NCBI RefSeq assembly: GCF_023276435.1
Contig: NZ_JALLPO010000027.1
Span: 62,857 to 126,856, forward strand
Source: Sphaerisporangium perillae
Lineage (GTDB): Bacteria > Actinomycetota > Actinomycetes > Streptosporangiales > Streptosporangiaceae
Length of the DNA: 64,000 nt
Direction: 5' to 3'
The position numbers and the translations under genes were made by a program. The notes beneath the pieces are model-generated. The model did not search any database, had not been told where the DNA came from, and saw only the letters and a list, made by a program, of their open reading frames with translations. How positions within the stretch are numbered: the stretch's first letter is position 1; every line of letters starts with the position of its first letter. Below, one piece after another: positions 50,425 to 58,668 of the stretch.

Positions 50425-52056
50425 TTAGGCGTTCAGGAGGACGGCGTGGGCCGCCATGAGGCGTTCTGCCTCGTCGCGGTCTGAGTCGCCGCCCGAGACT
50501 TCATCGGCCCATTCGAGCAGGCGGTGCAGGTGGGAGTCGGTCGTAGCCGTGGCGATGCGGGCGCCGCCGACGACGACCTCTCCGCCGGTCCCGTCGATGG
50601 TGATGAGCGTGCCTTCTGGGAAGGTGCGTCCGCCGGCTCGCACGGAGGCGGCGGCGACGTCGACCGTGAGGTCTGTGGCTCCCACGACGGCGGGTTTGCC
50701 CATTGCTCGCGCGACGACAGCGGCGTGGCTGGTCGGCCCGCCGCGGGCGGTGACGACTCCCGCGGCGGCGGCCAGGCCGTGCATGTCGAGCGGGGAGGTC
50801 TGCGGACGCACCAGGATCACCGGACCGCCGGCGGCCATCCGGGCTGCCTTGTCGGCGGTGGTCGCCACCCTGCCGACCGCGACACCCGGACAGGCGCCCA
50901 GCCCTCGGGTGAGGAGGTCGATCGGGTCGGCCGTCTCTATCCGGGGCGTACGAGCGCTTTGGAGATGCCGCGGAGAGACCCGGAGCAGGGCCTCGCGGCG
51001 GCCGATGACGCCCTCGCCGGCCAGGTCGACCGCGACGCGGACGGCGGCGCGTCCGACGAGGCCGCCGGTGCGCACCTGCAGGACCCACAGCCGGCCCGCC
51101 TCGAAGGTGAACTCCACGTGGCATGCGTCGCGGTAGTGCTCCTCGATTCGCTTCATGGCGTCCAGGAGGCCGGCCCATACTGTCGGCTCTCGTTCGGCGA
51201 GTTCGGGCAGTGGCCGAGTCAGCGACCTGCCAGAGACGACGTCTTCGCCTTGGCGGCCGAACAGGACCTCACCGAATGGAACATTCTCCCCGGTGTTGGG
51301 GTCGCGGCTGAACGCGACACCGGTGCCACTGTGGCCGTCGCGATTGCCGAACACCATGGCCTGCACGGTGACGGCCGTGCCCAGCTCGTGCGGGATGTCG
51401 TGCAGTTCGCGGTAGGTCTTGGCGCGCGGCGTGTCCCATGACGAGAACACGGCCCTGACGGCCAGCTCCAACTGCCGCGTCGCGTCGTCGGGGACCGGTC
51501 CGCCGGCTCGTCCGCGGATGAGGCTCTGAACGCCTCGGATCGCATCGGCAAGACGCGTCTCCTCGCTGCCGGCGTCGCGTCCGGCCGGCTCCCCCGCGAC
51601 GGCTTCCAGGCTTTCCGGGTCCAGGCCGAAGACCGCGGAGGCGAAGCCGGACAGGAACCGCAGGCGTGAGTCGAGCGCGAACCGCGGGTCCCCTGTCTCG
51701 GCCGCCAACGCTGCCGTGGTCTCGGCGGTGAGACCGAGGTTGAGGATGGTGCTCATCATTCCGGGCATCGACACGCTGCCGCCTGAGCGAACCGACACCG
51801 CCAGTGGCCGCTCGGGTCCGCCAAGGCGCCGTCGCGTGGCGGCTTCGAGGTCGGACACGGCGGCCGCCAGCTCGGCATCGAGGCCATCAGGAAGCCGCCC
51901 GTCACGGAGAAAGGCGCGGCATGCCCCGGTGCCGATGACGAACCCAGGGGGCACGGGCAAGCCGAGACGTCGCAATACGACAAGGCCGTGCCCCTTGCCG
52001 CCGAGGACGCTCGCGGTTTCCTCGACCTCCGCCGACAGCGGGTGAATCCAGGTCAT
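50425..52056 (-). CDS. PPDK-like PEP-utilising enzyme without the PEP/pyruvate domain
   Basis: A 543-residue relative of pyruvate phosphate dikinase. The ATP-grasp part begins LGGKGHGLVVLRRLGLPVPPGFVI and includes LAVSVRSGGSVSMPGMMSTILNLGL, GVAFSRDPNTGEN, EEHYRDACHVEFTFEAGRLWVLQVRTGG. The swivel domain carries GVVTARGGPTSHAAVVARAMGKPAVVG with the catalytic histidine. The usual C-terminal TIM-barrel (about 350 residues, PEP/pyruvate site) is absent: after GTLITIDGTGGEVVVGG only 40 residues remain and the gene ends cleanly. It thus could phosphorylate its histidine from ATP but would need another acceptor or partner. It is divergent from a helix-turn-helix gene 17 bases away. Confidence 0.85.
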   Translation of the reverse strand: MTWIHPLSAEVEETASVLGGKGHGLVVLRRLGLPVPPGFVIGTGACRAFLRDGRLPDGLDAELAAAVSDLEAATRRRLGGPERPLAVSVRSGGSVSMPGMMSTILNLGLTAETTAALAAETGDPRFALDSRLRFLSGFASAVFGLDPESLEAVAGEPAGRDAGSEETRLADAIRGVQSLIRGRAGGPVPDDATRQLELAVRAVFSSWDTPRAKTYRELHDIPHELGTAVTVQAMVFGNRDGHSGTGVAFSRDPNTGENVPFGEVLFGRQGEDVVSGRSLTRPLPELAEREPTVWAGLLDAMKRIEEHYRDACHVEFTFEAGRLWVLQVRTGGLVGRAAVRVAVDLAGEGVIGRREALLRVSPRHLQSARTPRIETADPIDLLTRGLGACPGVAVGRVATTADKAARMAAGGPVILVRPQTSPLDMHGLAAAAGVVTARGGPTSHAAVVARAMGKPAVVGATDLTVDVAAASVRAGGRTFPEGTLITIDGTGGEVVVGGARIATATTDSHLHRLLEWADEVSGGDSDRDEAERLMAAHAVLLNA

Positions 52057-52073
52057 CGGTATAGCATCTCGAC

Positions 52074-52700
52074 GTGCCGAACTCGCCCCATTCGACCAGC
52101 ACTGACTTGTTGGTCCTCCACGCCCTTCGCTGCATCGGGTTCGCCGTCCTGGCCCGCGTGTCCGACGCGGCGGGGCTCCCTGAGCCCGAGGTCGAATCCG
52201 AGCTGATCGATCTCGCGGTGGCCGGCCTTGTCACGCATCTTCCGGGTGACTTCGGCGGGTGGGGTCTGACCGAGGCCGGCCGCGCCGCGGATGCCGAGCG
52301 GATCTCCGCCGAGCTGGACACGGCCGGCACCCGGACCACGGTGGCCGAGGCCTACGACGGCTTTCTCGTGCTCAACCCGGAGCTGCTCGATCTGTGCACG
52401 GCATGGCAGATGCGATCGGCCGGCGGTGTCGCGACAATGAACGACCACACCGATGCTGCCTACGACTCCCGTGTCCTGGACCGATTCACCGACTTGGACC
52501 GGCGTGCCGATGTCGTCTGCGCAGACCTGTTCGCGGCGATGCTCCGGTTCCAGCGGTATCGGTCCCGGCTCACAAACGCGCTCACCCGCGCCAAGTCCGG
52601 TGCGCTGGACTACGTGACCGACAGCATGGCGTCCTACCACGCCGTGTGGTTCCAACTTCACGAAGACCTGCTCGTCACCCTGGGCATCCCACGACACTGA
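52074..52700 (+). CDS. Winged-HTH protein paired with the PPDK-like enzyme
   Basis: A 208-residue protein. Residues 12-65 form a winged helix (LVLHALRCIGFAVLARVSDAAGLPEPEVESELIDLAVAGLVTHLPG, then GWGLTEAGRAAD), MarR-like in layout. The C-terminal 130 residues are helical and acidic (AYDGFLVLNPELLDLCTAWQMR, HTDAAYDSRVLDRFTDLDRRADVVCADL, MASYHAVWFQLHEDLLVTLGI) and do not match a named domain known to me. Starts are only 17 bases from those of the PPDK-like gene on the other strand, so both share a tiny control region. The C-terminal domain may sense the metabolite or be the target of the enzyme. Confidence 0.75.
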   Translation: MPNSPHSTSTDLLVLHALRCIGFAVLARVSDAAGLPEPEVESELIDLAVAGLVTHLPGDFGGWGLTEAGRAADAERISAELDTAGTRTTVAEAYDGFLVLNPELLDLCTAWQMRSAGGVATMNDHTDAAYDSRVLDRFTDLDRRADVVCADLFAAMLRFQRYRSRLTNALTRAKSGALDYVTDSMASYHAVWFQLHEDLLVTLGIPRH

Positions 52701-52761
52701 ACCGTTCCGACCCCTCCAGAGGGTTTCGTCTCGACGTCGACGCCCCCTCGAGCGACGCGAG

Positions 52762-53868
52762 TCATCCGCCGGCCTCGCCGGATCGCGTGGTGGTCGAGTC
52801 ACCCGCGGTCGCTACAGCATGGGCGGCGCCTCGCCCGCAGGCCCGCGCGACGATCTTGCCCGCCTGGATGCGCACCGCGGCCTCGGTGGCGTCGCCGGTG
52901 TCCGGAACTCCGATGGCCGACGCGACGGTGGCACGGTCGTCGAGGACGAGGCGAAGGCCCGGCCAGGCGTCCGGGGCGAACACGCCTCGCAGGCACCCGA
53001 TGAGGTCGCTGATCCTGAGCCGCACAAGACGTCCGATCTCGGCGGGATCGCTCGTCACCACGGCCACGGTGATCCGGTCGCCCGGGCGGGCGGCGCGGAC
53101 GGCTTCCTCCGACGCCTCCAGCCGGCTGGTGCCCAGGACCGCGATCACGCCGTCAGCGTCGAATCCGACCCGGCGACCGGTGATCTGATCCGGCAACTCC
53201 GCGGGCGGCTCCCAGGCGTCCTGGACGGCTTGTGCAGGGGTGACGTAGGGCAGGTGCGGCGGGTCCCACGTGTCGGCGAGGTCGAGGCCGGCCAGGTGCC
53301 GGCAGGCGCGTGCCACGTCGAAGGGGTCGCCGAATCCGGGCGCCGTAGCGGCCAGGTGGCCGGCTCCGTTCAACAGCGTGAAGACCAGCTCGGCCAGCCG
53401 TACCCGCCGTACCCGCCCCCCGTGGTGCGGTACGCATGACTCCAGCGCGAGAGCGAGCAGCAGCGCCTCCAGTCTGCTGACCTGCGCCAGCGCGGTGCGG
53501 CCCGGTTCGTCGTCGAACACCCCGGCCAGCGAGCGCAACTGCAGGCTCCCGCCGGCGGGCGTGTCACCGGTCAATGGCAGCCGTTCGAGCCAGACGCGAG
53601 CGAACGCGCCCATCGCCTCGGCCAGGCCGGGTGACGACGGGGCCTCGACCCCGCCCGTGTGCTCGATCGAGTCGACCAGGACCGCCAGGTAGAGCGCGCG
53701 CTTGCTCGGGAAGTTCGAGTACACCGCGCCACGGGTCAGCTCCGCCCGCTCCGCGATCCGATCGACCTTGGCGTTGGCGTATCCGCACTCGGCGAACTCC
53801 TCCCTCGCCGCGGCCAGCACGGCCGCTCGGGTGCGTTCCTGCTGCTGCGCCCGGGTCAGCCTGGCCAT
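52762..53868 (-). CDS. TetR family regulator with extra C-terminal domain
   Basis: A 368-residue regulator, about 170 residues longer than typical TetR. The N-terminal DNA-binding domain is AAREEFAECGYANAKVDRIAERAELTRGAVYSNFPSKRALYLAVL, followed by the helical ligand domain to about residue 195. The additional part (PDQITGRRVGFDADGVIAVLGTSRLEASEEAVRAARPGDRITVAVVTSDPAEIGRLVRLRISDL...RATVASAIGVPDTGDATEAAVRIQAGKIVARA) alternates strands and helices and ends like a thioredoxin/peroxiredoxin-type fold, although no CxxC is present. It lies divergent from a short coding remnant (53944) and next to an intact ThDP enzyme gene. Confidence 0.82.
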   Translation of the reverse strand: MARLTRAQQQERTRAAVLAAAREEFAECGYANAKVDRIAERAELTRGAVYSNFPSKRALYLAVLVDSIEHTGGVEAPSSPGLAEAMGAFARVWLERLPLTGDTPAGGSLQLRSLAGVFDDEPGRTALAQVSRLEALLLALALESCVPHHGGRVRRVRLAELVFTLLNGAGHLAATAPGFGDPFDVARACRHLAGLDLADTWDPPHLPYVTPAQAVQDAWEPPAELPDQITGRRVGFDADGVIAVLGTSRLEASEEAVRAARPGDRITVAVVTSDPAEIGRLVRLRISDLIGCLRGVFAPDAWPGLRLVLDDRATVASAIGVPDTGDATEAAVRIQAGKIVARACGRGAAHAVATAGDSTTTRSGEAGG

Positions 53869-53943
53869 CGCGATCTCCCCGCTACACTCATGGCCATACG
53901 ATACTCACAACACTCAGATGTTTCTATCATCTGGGGGTCCCGG

Positions 53944-54003
53944 ATGCCCGAGCAGGCGGCCACGGTGCAGGTCCACTTCCGCGACGTTCGGCTCCCGGCC
54001 GGG
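53944..54003 (+). pseudogene. Short 5' gene remnant facing the TetR gene
   Basis: ATG 53944, preceded by a GGGGG ribosome-site-like run, opens with MPEQAATVQVHFRDVRLPAG and then runs into the antisense of the ThDP enzyme at its stop (54004). It looks like the first 20 codons of the gene once divergent from, and controlled by, the TetR gene. ACACTCA repeats (53884 and 53911) in the 75 bases between are candidate operator half-sites. Confidence 0.3.
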
Positions 54004-55557
54004 TTAGAGCAGAGAAGGTACTGCGGCGTCGATGAGGTGCGGCCCTGCCTCCGCCAGGGCCCGGCGGAACTGCTCGGCCAGCTCCTCGGCGGTGGTCGCG
54101 CGCGACGCCGGGACGCCCATGCCCTCCGCGATCTTCACGAAGTCCATGTCCGGCCGCGAGAGATCCAGCAGTTCCATGGCCTTCGGCCCGGAGCCCTCCG
54201 CACCGACGCGCAGCAGTTCCAGCCGGAGGATGGCGTACGCGCGGTTGTTCAGCAGAACCGTTGTCACGTTGAGGTTTTCGCGCGCCATGGTCCACAGGGC
54301 CGAGATCGTGTACAGCGCACTCCCGTCCGACTGCAGGGCGACCACCGGGCGGTCGGGGGCGGCGATCGCGGCGCCGGTCGCCACCGGCAGGCCCTGGCCG
54401 ATCGCGCCGCCCGTCAAGGTCAGCAGGTCGTGGCGGGGCGCGCCCGCAGTCGCCGCCGGCAGGCGCACGCCCGAAGTGTTGGCCTCGTCCGAGACGATCG
54501 CACCCTCCGGCAGCAACGCGCCGATCACGTCCACCCAGTTCTGCGCGGTGAGCGGGCCCGTCGGCAGGTCCGGGCGATGTGGCTGCTGCAGCACGGGTTC
54601 CGTGCCCGGGGCCACCTCCTCGGCCAGCGCTTCCAACGCGCCGACGACGTCCTGGTCCAGCTCCGCGAGGGTGTGCGCCTGCGCGCCCTCCGGCACCAGA
54701 TCGCTCGGCTTGCCCGGGTAGGCGAAGAACGACACCGGCGCCTTCGTCCCGGCCAGGATCACGTGCCTGACGCCCTGCAACTGCTCCGTCACCTGCTCGG
54801 CGAAATAGCCCAGCCGTTCGATGGCGGGCAGGCCGGCACCGCGCTCGAGCCGTGCCGGGAAGGTCTCCACGAAAGGCTTCGCGCCTGTCGCCGTCGCGAT
54901 CCGGCTGATCGCGCGCAGCCCGGGCTCGCGGCAGGCGGGCCCACCGACCAGCAGCGCGACCGGCTCACCGGTACGCAGGACCTCGGCGATCGACTTGACC
55001 GTCGTATCCGCCACCGCGTGCGGGACGCGCGGCGGGATCGGCGGCACGGCCACGCCGCCATCGCCCCACGAAATGTCGGCGGGGAGGATCAGAGTGGCGA
55101 CCCGGCCCGGGGGGGCCTGCGACGCCGCCACCGCGGCCGCCGCGTCCGCGCCCACATCGGCGGTGCTGCCCGAGCGGCGGATCCATCCGCGGAGTGAACC
55201 GGCGACCGGCTCTATGTCGGACTCCAGCGGCGCGTCGTACTTCTTGTGATAGGTCGCGTGGTCGCCGATCACGTTGACGATCGGGGTGTGCGCCCGCCGG
55301 GCATTGTGCAGGTTCGCCAGCCCGTTACCCAGCCCGGGCCCCAGGTGCAGCAACGTCGCCGCGGGCTTGCCCGCGATGCGCGCGTACCCGTCGGCCGCGC
55401 CGGTCACCACGCCCTCGAACAGCGCCAGCACCCCGCGCATCTCGGGCACCGTGTCGAGGGCGGCGACGAAATGCATCTCCGACGTGCCGGGATTGGAGAA
55501 GCACACGTCGACGCCCGCGTCGACGAGCGTGCGGATCAGGGACTGCGCGCCGTTCAT
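54004..55557 (-). CDS. ThDP-dependent acetolactate synthase-like enzyme
   Basis: A 517-residue thiamine-diphosphate enzyme of the IlvB/MdlC type. The N-terminal PYR domain has the catalytic glutamate in ALFEGVVTGAADGYARI and the LLHLGPGLGNGLANLHNARRAHTPIVNVIG loop. The central domain contains ALLVGGPACREPGLRAISRIA. The PP domain has the ThDP site LTGGAIGQGLPVATGAAIAAPDRPVVALQSDGSALYTISALWTMARENLNVTTVLLNNRAYAI. Characterised relatives include benzoylformate decarboxylase and acetolactate synthases; no regulatory subunit is adjacent, so branched-chain biosynthesis is not certain. ATG 55557 follows AGGAGCGAG. Confidence 0.88.
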   Translation of the reverse strand: MNGAQSLIRTLVDAGVDVCFSNPGTSEMHFVAALDTVPEMRGVLALFEGVVTGAADGYARIAGKPAATLLHLGPGLGNGLANLHNARRAHTPIVNVIGDHATYHKKYDAPLESDIEPVAGSLRGWIRRSGSTADVGADAAAAVAASQAPPGRVATLILPADISWGDGGVAVPPIPPRVPHAVADTTVKSIAEVLRTGEPVALLVGGPACREPGLRAISRIATATGAKPFVETFPARLERGAGLPAIERLGYFAEQVTEQLQGVRHVILAGTKAPVSFFAYPGKPSDLVPEGAQAHTLAELDQDVVGALEALAEEVAPGTEPVLQQPHRPDLPTGPLTAQNWVDVIGALLPEGAIVSDEANTSGVRLPAATAGAPRHDLLTLTGGAIGQGLPVATGAAIAAPDRPVVALQSDGSALYTISALWTMARENLNVTTVLLNNRAYAILRLELLRVGAEGSGPKAMELLDLSRPDMDFVKIAEGMGVPASRATTAEELAEQFRRALAEAGPHLIDAAVPSLL

Positions 55558-55564
55558 CTCGCTC

Positions 55565-55660
55565 CTAGTCAGATGTCGCCCGGGTGGAAATCCAGCTTGA
55601 CGCTCCGCGGCAGAACGCGTCCCCGACACCCGTGACGACCACGATCGCACACCCCGGTGT
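55565..55660 (-). pseudogene. Enoyl-CoA hydratase-like remnant
   Basis: Minus-strand codons near 55654-55600 read CAIVVVTGVGDAFCRGA, the conserved strand-helix of enoyl-CoA hydratase/isomerase proteins, followed by a broken frame ending in TAG just before the ThDP gene. Nothing else of the enzyme remains. Confidence 0.35.
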
Positions 55661-55716
55661 ACCGCCGGTCGGCGCCCGGCCGACCGGCGACATCCCTCTA
55701 AGATCCGGGACGCAGA

Positions 55717-56130
55717 TCAGGTTTGCGGCCGGCCGATGTTGACCATCCACGCGATGCCGAACCGGTCCACGCACGCACCGAACTCATCGCCCCACATCTG
55801 CTTCTCCAGGGGGACCGAGACGGTGCCGCCGTCGCACAGCTTCTGCCAGTAGCCGCGCAGCTCGTCGGCGTCGTCGCCGCTCAGGCTCACCGAGATGTTG
55901 TCCCCCGGGTTGTGCTCCATCCCAGGCGGGGTGTCGGAGGCCATGAGCGTGAATCCGCTGTCGGTCTCGAGCATGCCGTGCATGATCTTGTCGGCGCCCT
56001 CGGAGTCCGGCGCGCCGTATTCACCGTAGTTGTTCAGCGTCAAGGTGCCGCCGAAGACGTCCTTGTAGAACTCCATGGCCTGCCGCGCGTTGCCGGCGAA
56101 GCTGATGTACGGGTTGAGTCGAGAGGTCAC
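55717..56130 (-). CDS. VOC family PhnB-like protein
   Basis: A 137-residue vicinal oxygen chelate protein of the PhnB/3-demethylubiquinone-like subgroup: NPYISFAGNARQAMEFYKDVFGGTLTLNNYGEYG, IMHGMLETDSGFTLMASD, NISVSLSGDDADELRGYWQKLCDGGTVSVPLEKQMWGDEFGACVDRFGIAWMVNI. The paired beta-alpha-beta units and W-G-D-x-F-G pattern are typical. Members have varied, often unknown, activities. It is a single gene with ATG at 56130. Confidence 0.88.
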   Translation of the reverse strand: MTSRLNPYISFAGNARQAMEFYKDVFGGTLTLNNYGEYGAPDSEGADKIMHGMLETDSGFTLMASDTPPGMEHNPGDNISVSLSGDDADELRGYWQKLCDGGTVSVPLEKQMWGDEFGACVDRFGIAWMVNIGRPQT

Positions 56131-56297
56131 AGGCTGCTCCTTGGTCGTGACAGAAACCTAGCTTTGCAGACTGGCGCGGCGCCGACACTGTAAAACGCGG
56201 CCGAGAACGCGTCGGCCCATGCCGCGGAGCGAGAGAACGCCGATGATCTCCTCGACGGCTTCGGCGCCGCTACGGGCTCAGCGCCGGGCGCGGTCTT

Positions 56298-57797
56298 CTA
56301 CGGGACCACCTCGATGTTCGCCATCATTCCCTTGTCCTCGTGATTGAGGATGTGGCAGTGAAACGGATACTTACCGAGGAAGTCACGGAACCGCATCCTG
56401 ATGACGACTTCTCCATGCACCGGTAGTTGAACGGTGTCCTGCCAGCTGCGGGCGTTGTACGTTCTGCCGTTGACGCTCATGACCTGGAAATCGTTGACGT
56501 GGATGTGAAAGGTGTGCTCTTCGTCGGCGAGGTTGCGCACCGTCCATTCCTCGGTGGTGTTCAGCCGTGCCCGCACGTCGATCCGGTCGGGGGCGAACAG
56601 CTTGTTGTCGATGTAGAACTCGGTGGACGCGCTGTTCTCGGAGAACGTGATGGTGCGCCGCCGATCGACCCTGTCCGCGCGCAGATCATCGAACGGGGCG
56701 AACGTCGTGGGCAGTGTCGCCTGTGGCATGGGCCGGCCCGTTGACAGCAGGGTGGCCAGGGTCGTCTCCGGATAGTCGTCACCAGCGGGCCCCGTGGTGT
56801 AGGGCAGGGTCCGCAACAGGCTCCGGCCGGCCGGGGGCCCCTGCACCAGCACGTCGAAGCGGCTTCCGGGGGGCATGACAAGCGTGTCGGCGCTCCACAC
56901 CGTGCTGACGGGATTGGCGTCCTGCGCGATGACGTTGAAGCGCGTTCCCTGCAACTGGACCTTGTAGGCGATGTCGGCCCCGATGTTCGCCAGCCGCCAC
57001 AGCTGCGTCTCGCCGGGACGGATGGCGATGGCCGGGTCGACCAGCCCGTTGACCGTCCGCGTCGTCGGCGCGTTGCTGTCGATACCGGCGGTGGGGATGG
57101 CCCCGTTGCGGGCCTGGAAGTCCTTCAGCGCCAGGAGGCGCTGGGTGACGTGCCGCAGGCCGGCCGGCAGGTACTTCTCGAGCCCGTCGATCACGATGGC
57201 CCCCGACAGACCGGCGAACACCTGCGGTTCGCTGATCGGGTGCGCATGGGAGTGGTACCAGTACGTTCCCGGCGCCAGGTCCTTTGGAAGCCGGTAGCTG
57301 TATCGGTACGTCTCACCAGGGTGGATGTGGAGGTAGATGTTGTCGGAGTTCCCCTGAGGCGAGACATGCCAGCCATGCGTGTGCAGGTTGGTCTTTTCCG
57401 GCAGCTTGTTCACCAGAGCCAGATCCAGCCGATCGCCTGGGCTGAGCCGTATCGTCGGGGGCATGTAATCGCCGTTGTAGGTCAACGCCCGCAGCCTCTG
57501 GCCCGCCAGTTCCACGGTGCGCATCTCGACGACCAGCCGCACTTTCAGGACCTTGTTGGCGCTGACCAGCTGGCGAGGCTCGCGGAACGAGGGCTGCGCC
57601 GCCCCGGTTCCGGTCGGGCTCTCCTCCGCGGCCGGGCGGCCCGCCGGAACACCGCCACAACCGCTGATCACGACGGCCACGGCCACCAGGCCGGCCAATA
57701 CCCGCCGCCTGATCCGACGTCCTCCGCGCGCCGGGAACCGGCCCGGCCGTACCGGCCTGCCCACATGCGCATGAGGCACGGAACCGATCGCAGACAT
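56298..57797 (-). CDS. Multicopper oxidase, membrane-anchored
   Basis: A 499-residue multicopper oxidase exported as a lipoprotein or signal-anchored protein (RRRVLAGLVAVAVVISGCGG near residues 30-50, a lipobox-like SGC). Copper ligands are all visible: TNLHTHGWHVSPQG, TYWYHSHAHPISEP, EEHTFHIHVNDFQVMSVNGR and KYPFHCHILNHEDKGMMANIEV with the type 1 Cys-His. The architecture (two to three cupredoxin domains) suits laccase or cuprous oxidase activity, oxidising phenols or Cu(I) outside the cell. ATG 57797 has GAGGGG close upstream; GTG 57809 is possible. Confidence 0.92.
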   Translation of the reverse strand: MSAIGSVPHAHVGRPVRPGRFPARGGRRIRRRVLAGLVAVAVVISGCGGVPAGRPAAEESPTGTGAAQPSFREPRQLVSANKVLKVRLVVEMRTVELAGQRLRALTYNGDYMPPTIRLSPGDRLDLALVNKLPEKTNLHTHGWHVSPQGNSDNIYLHIHPGETYRYSYRLPKDLAPGTYWYHSHAHPISEPQVFAGLSGAIVIDGLEKYLPAGLRHVTQRLLALKDFQARNGAIPTAGIDSNAPTTRTVNGLVDPAIAIRPGETQLWRLANIGADIAYKVQLQGTRFNVIAQDANPVSTVWSADTLVMPPGSRFDVLVQGPPAGRSLLRTLPYTTGPAGDDYPETTLATLLSTGRPMPQATLPTTFAPFDDLRADRVDRRRTITFSENSASTEFYIDNKLFAPDRIDVRARLNTTEEWTVRNLADEEHTFHIHVNDFQVMSVNGRTYNARSWQDTVQLPVHGEVVIRMRFRDFLGKYPFHCHILNHEDKGMMANIEVVP

Positions 57798-57921
57798 GGG
57801 GCCCCTCACATACGTCGCGTGGGGGACCGGGAAATCGTACGATCCCGGTAAGCGATCCTCCGACCCGACACTCGGTCCTGTCCGCAGTTGGGGCCAAGCC
57901 CGCCACAGCCCGGCGATGAGC

Positions 57922-58257
57922 TCAGGCCCCTGACGCCGGCGTCGCCGGGGCGGGCAGCTCGATGTCCATCAGCGGTGCGTACTGCTGCCCGGCGTAGCAG
58001 TCGCTGTCGCGAAGGTCGCCCTGTACGGCGGGACGCGGCAGGGAGACCTTGACCGCCAGCGCGAGAGGGTGGCCGACGACCATCATCTGCTCTTCGGCGG
58101 TGCCGAAGAGCCGCGCGAAGAGGGCGGGACTGAGGAAGCCGGTGTTCACGAGAGCTCGGTAGGTGTGCTCGTCGCGGCACATGAAGTCGAAGGTGAGGGT
58201 GAACGGTCCGGCGTTCTTGGAGCGGACCAAGGAGCAGTAGTCGAGCAGGGTGGCCAT
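57922..58257 (-). CDS. DUF4387 protein
   Basis: A 111-residue DUF4387 protein: LLDYCSLVRSKNAGPFTLTFDFMCRDEHTYRALVNTGFLSPALFARLFGTAEEQMMVV...VKVSLPRPAVQGDLRDSDCYAGQQYAPLMDIEL. In other genomes this small protein is normally encoded just after an AtuA-like (acyclic terpene utilisation, DUF1446) protein and is thought to be its partner. Here the partner is reduced to a short C-terminal stub upstream, so the protein may be orphaned. ATG 58257 is five bases from that stub's stop. Confidence 0.85.
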   Translation of the reverse strand: MATLLDYCSLVRSKNAGPFTLTFDFMCRDEHTYRALVNTGFLSPALFARLFGTAEEQMMVVGHPLALAVKVSLPRPAVQGDLRDSDCYAGQQYAPLMDIELPAPATPASGA

Positions 58258-58261
58258 GGTC

Positions 58262-58340
58262 CTAGAGCTCCTCGGTGGTGATGCGGAACAGGTCGGCCTC
58301 CAGCGACCGCTGAAGGGCCGCCTCCCTGGCCATGTCGACG
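58262..58340 (-). pseudogene. C-terminal stub of the gene once preceding DUF4387
   Basis: Minus-strand codons read HVGSAVDMAREAALQRSLEADLFRITTEEL and a TAG, five bases before the DUF4387 ATG. By position it should be the end of an AtuA/DUF1446-like protein, though the sequence alone is too short to prove it. No upstream coding sequence continues. Confidence 0.35.
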
Positions 58341-58422
58341 GCCGAGCCGACATGCGAAGGCTTGACCAAAATGAAGGGTTCGCTTTCTTGAATTATTCGT
58401 GTTTGGGTGTTGCTCTGGACAG

Positions 58423-58668
58423 GTGACGACCGAAACCCCGGGAGCCTCCACCGCTGCTGCGGAGTTGCGGAACGAGGGCCTTCGGGCGACCACCGTCCGG
58501 CCGGCCGGCGCGATCACTGATGTCGACCGTGTCAAGGGTGAGGCGCCTTCCCTGGAGCCCGCCGCCGGCGCCGGGTACCAGATCGACGAGGCCGCCGTCA
58601 TCTTCTGGGGCATGTGCCCCGCCTGCCGGCGAACACCTGGCCCCCTACAACGAGGAACGACGCAATGA
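58423..58668 (+). pseudogene. Fur-family regulator with internal deletion, coupled to catalase
   Basis: From GTG 58423 the frame first reads TAAAELRNEGLRATTVRP, the beginning of a Fur/PerR winged helix, then jumps to TDVDRVKGEAPSLEPAAGAGYQIDEAAVIFWGMCPACRR, which matches the end of the same family (GxxIDEAEVxFWGxCPxC). About 70 residues, including the recognition helix and the metal-binding core, are missing, yet the frame is intact for 81 codons. TGA overlaps the catalase ATG (ATGA). It is the relic of the CatR/FurA-type peroxide regulator often upstream of catalase genes. Confidence 0.65.
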
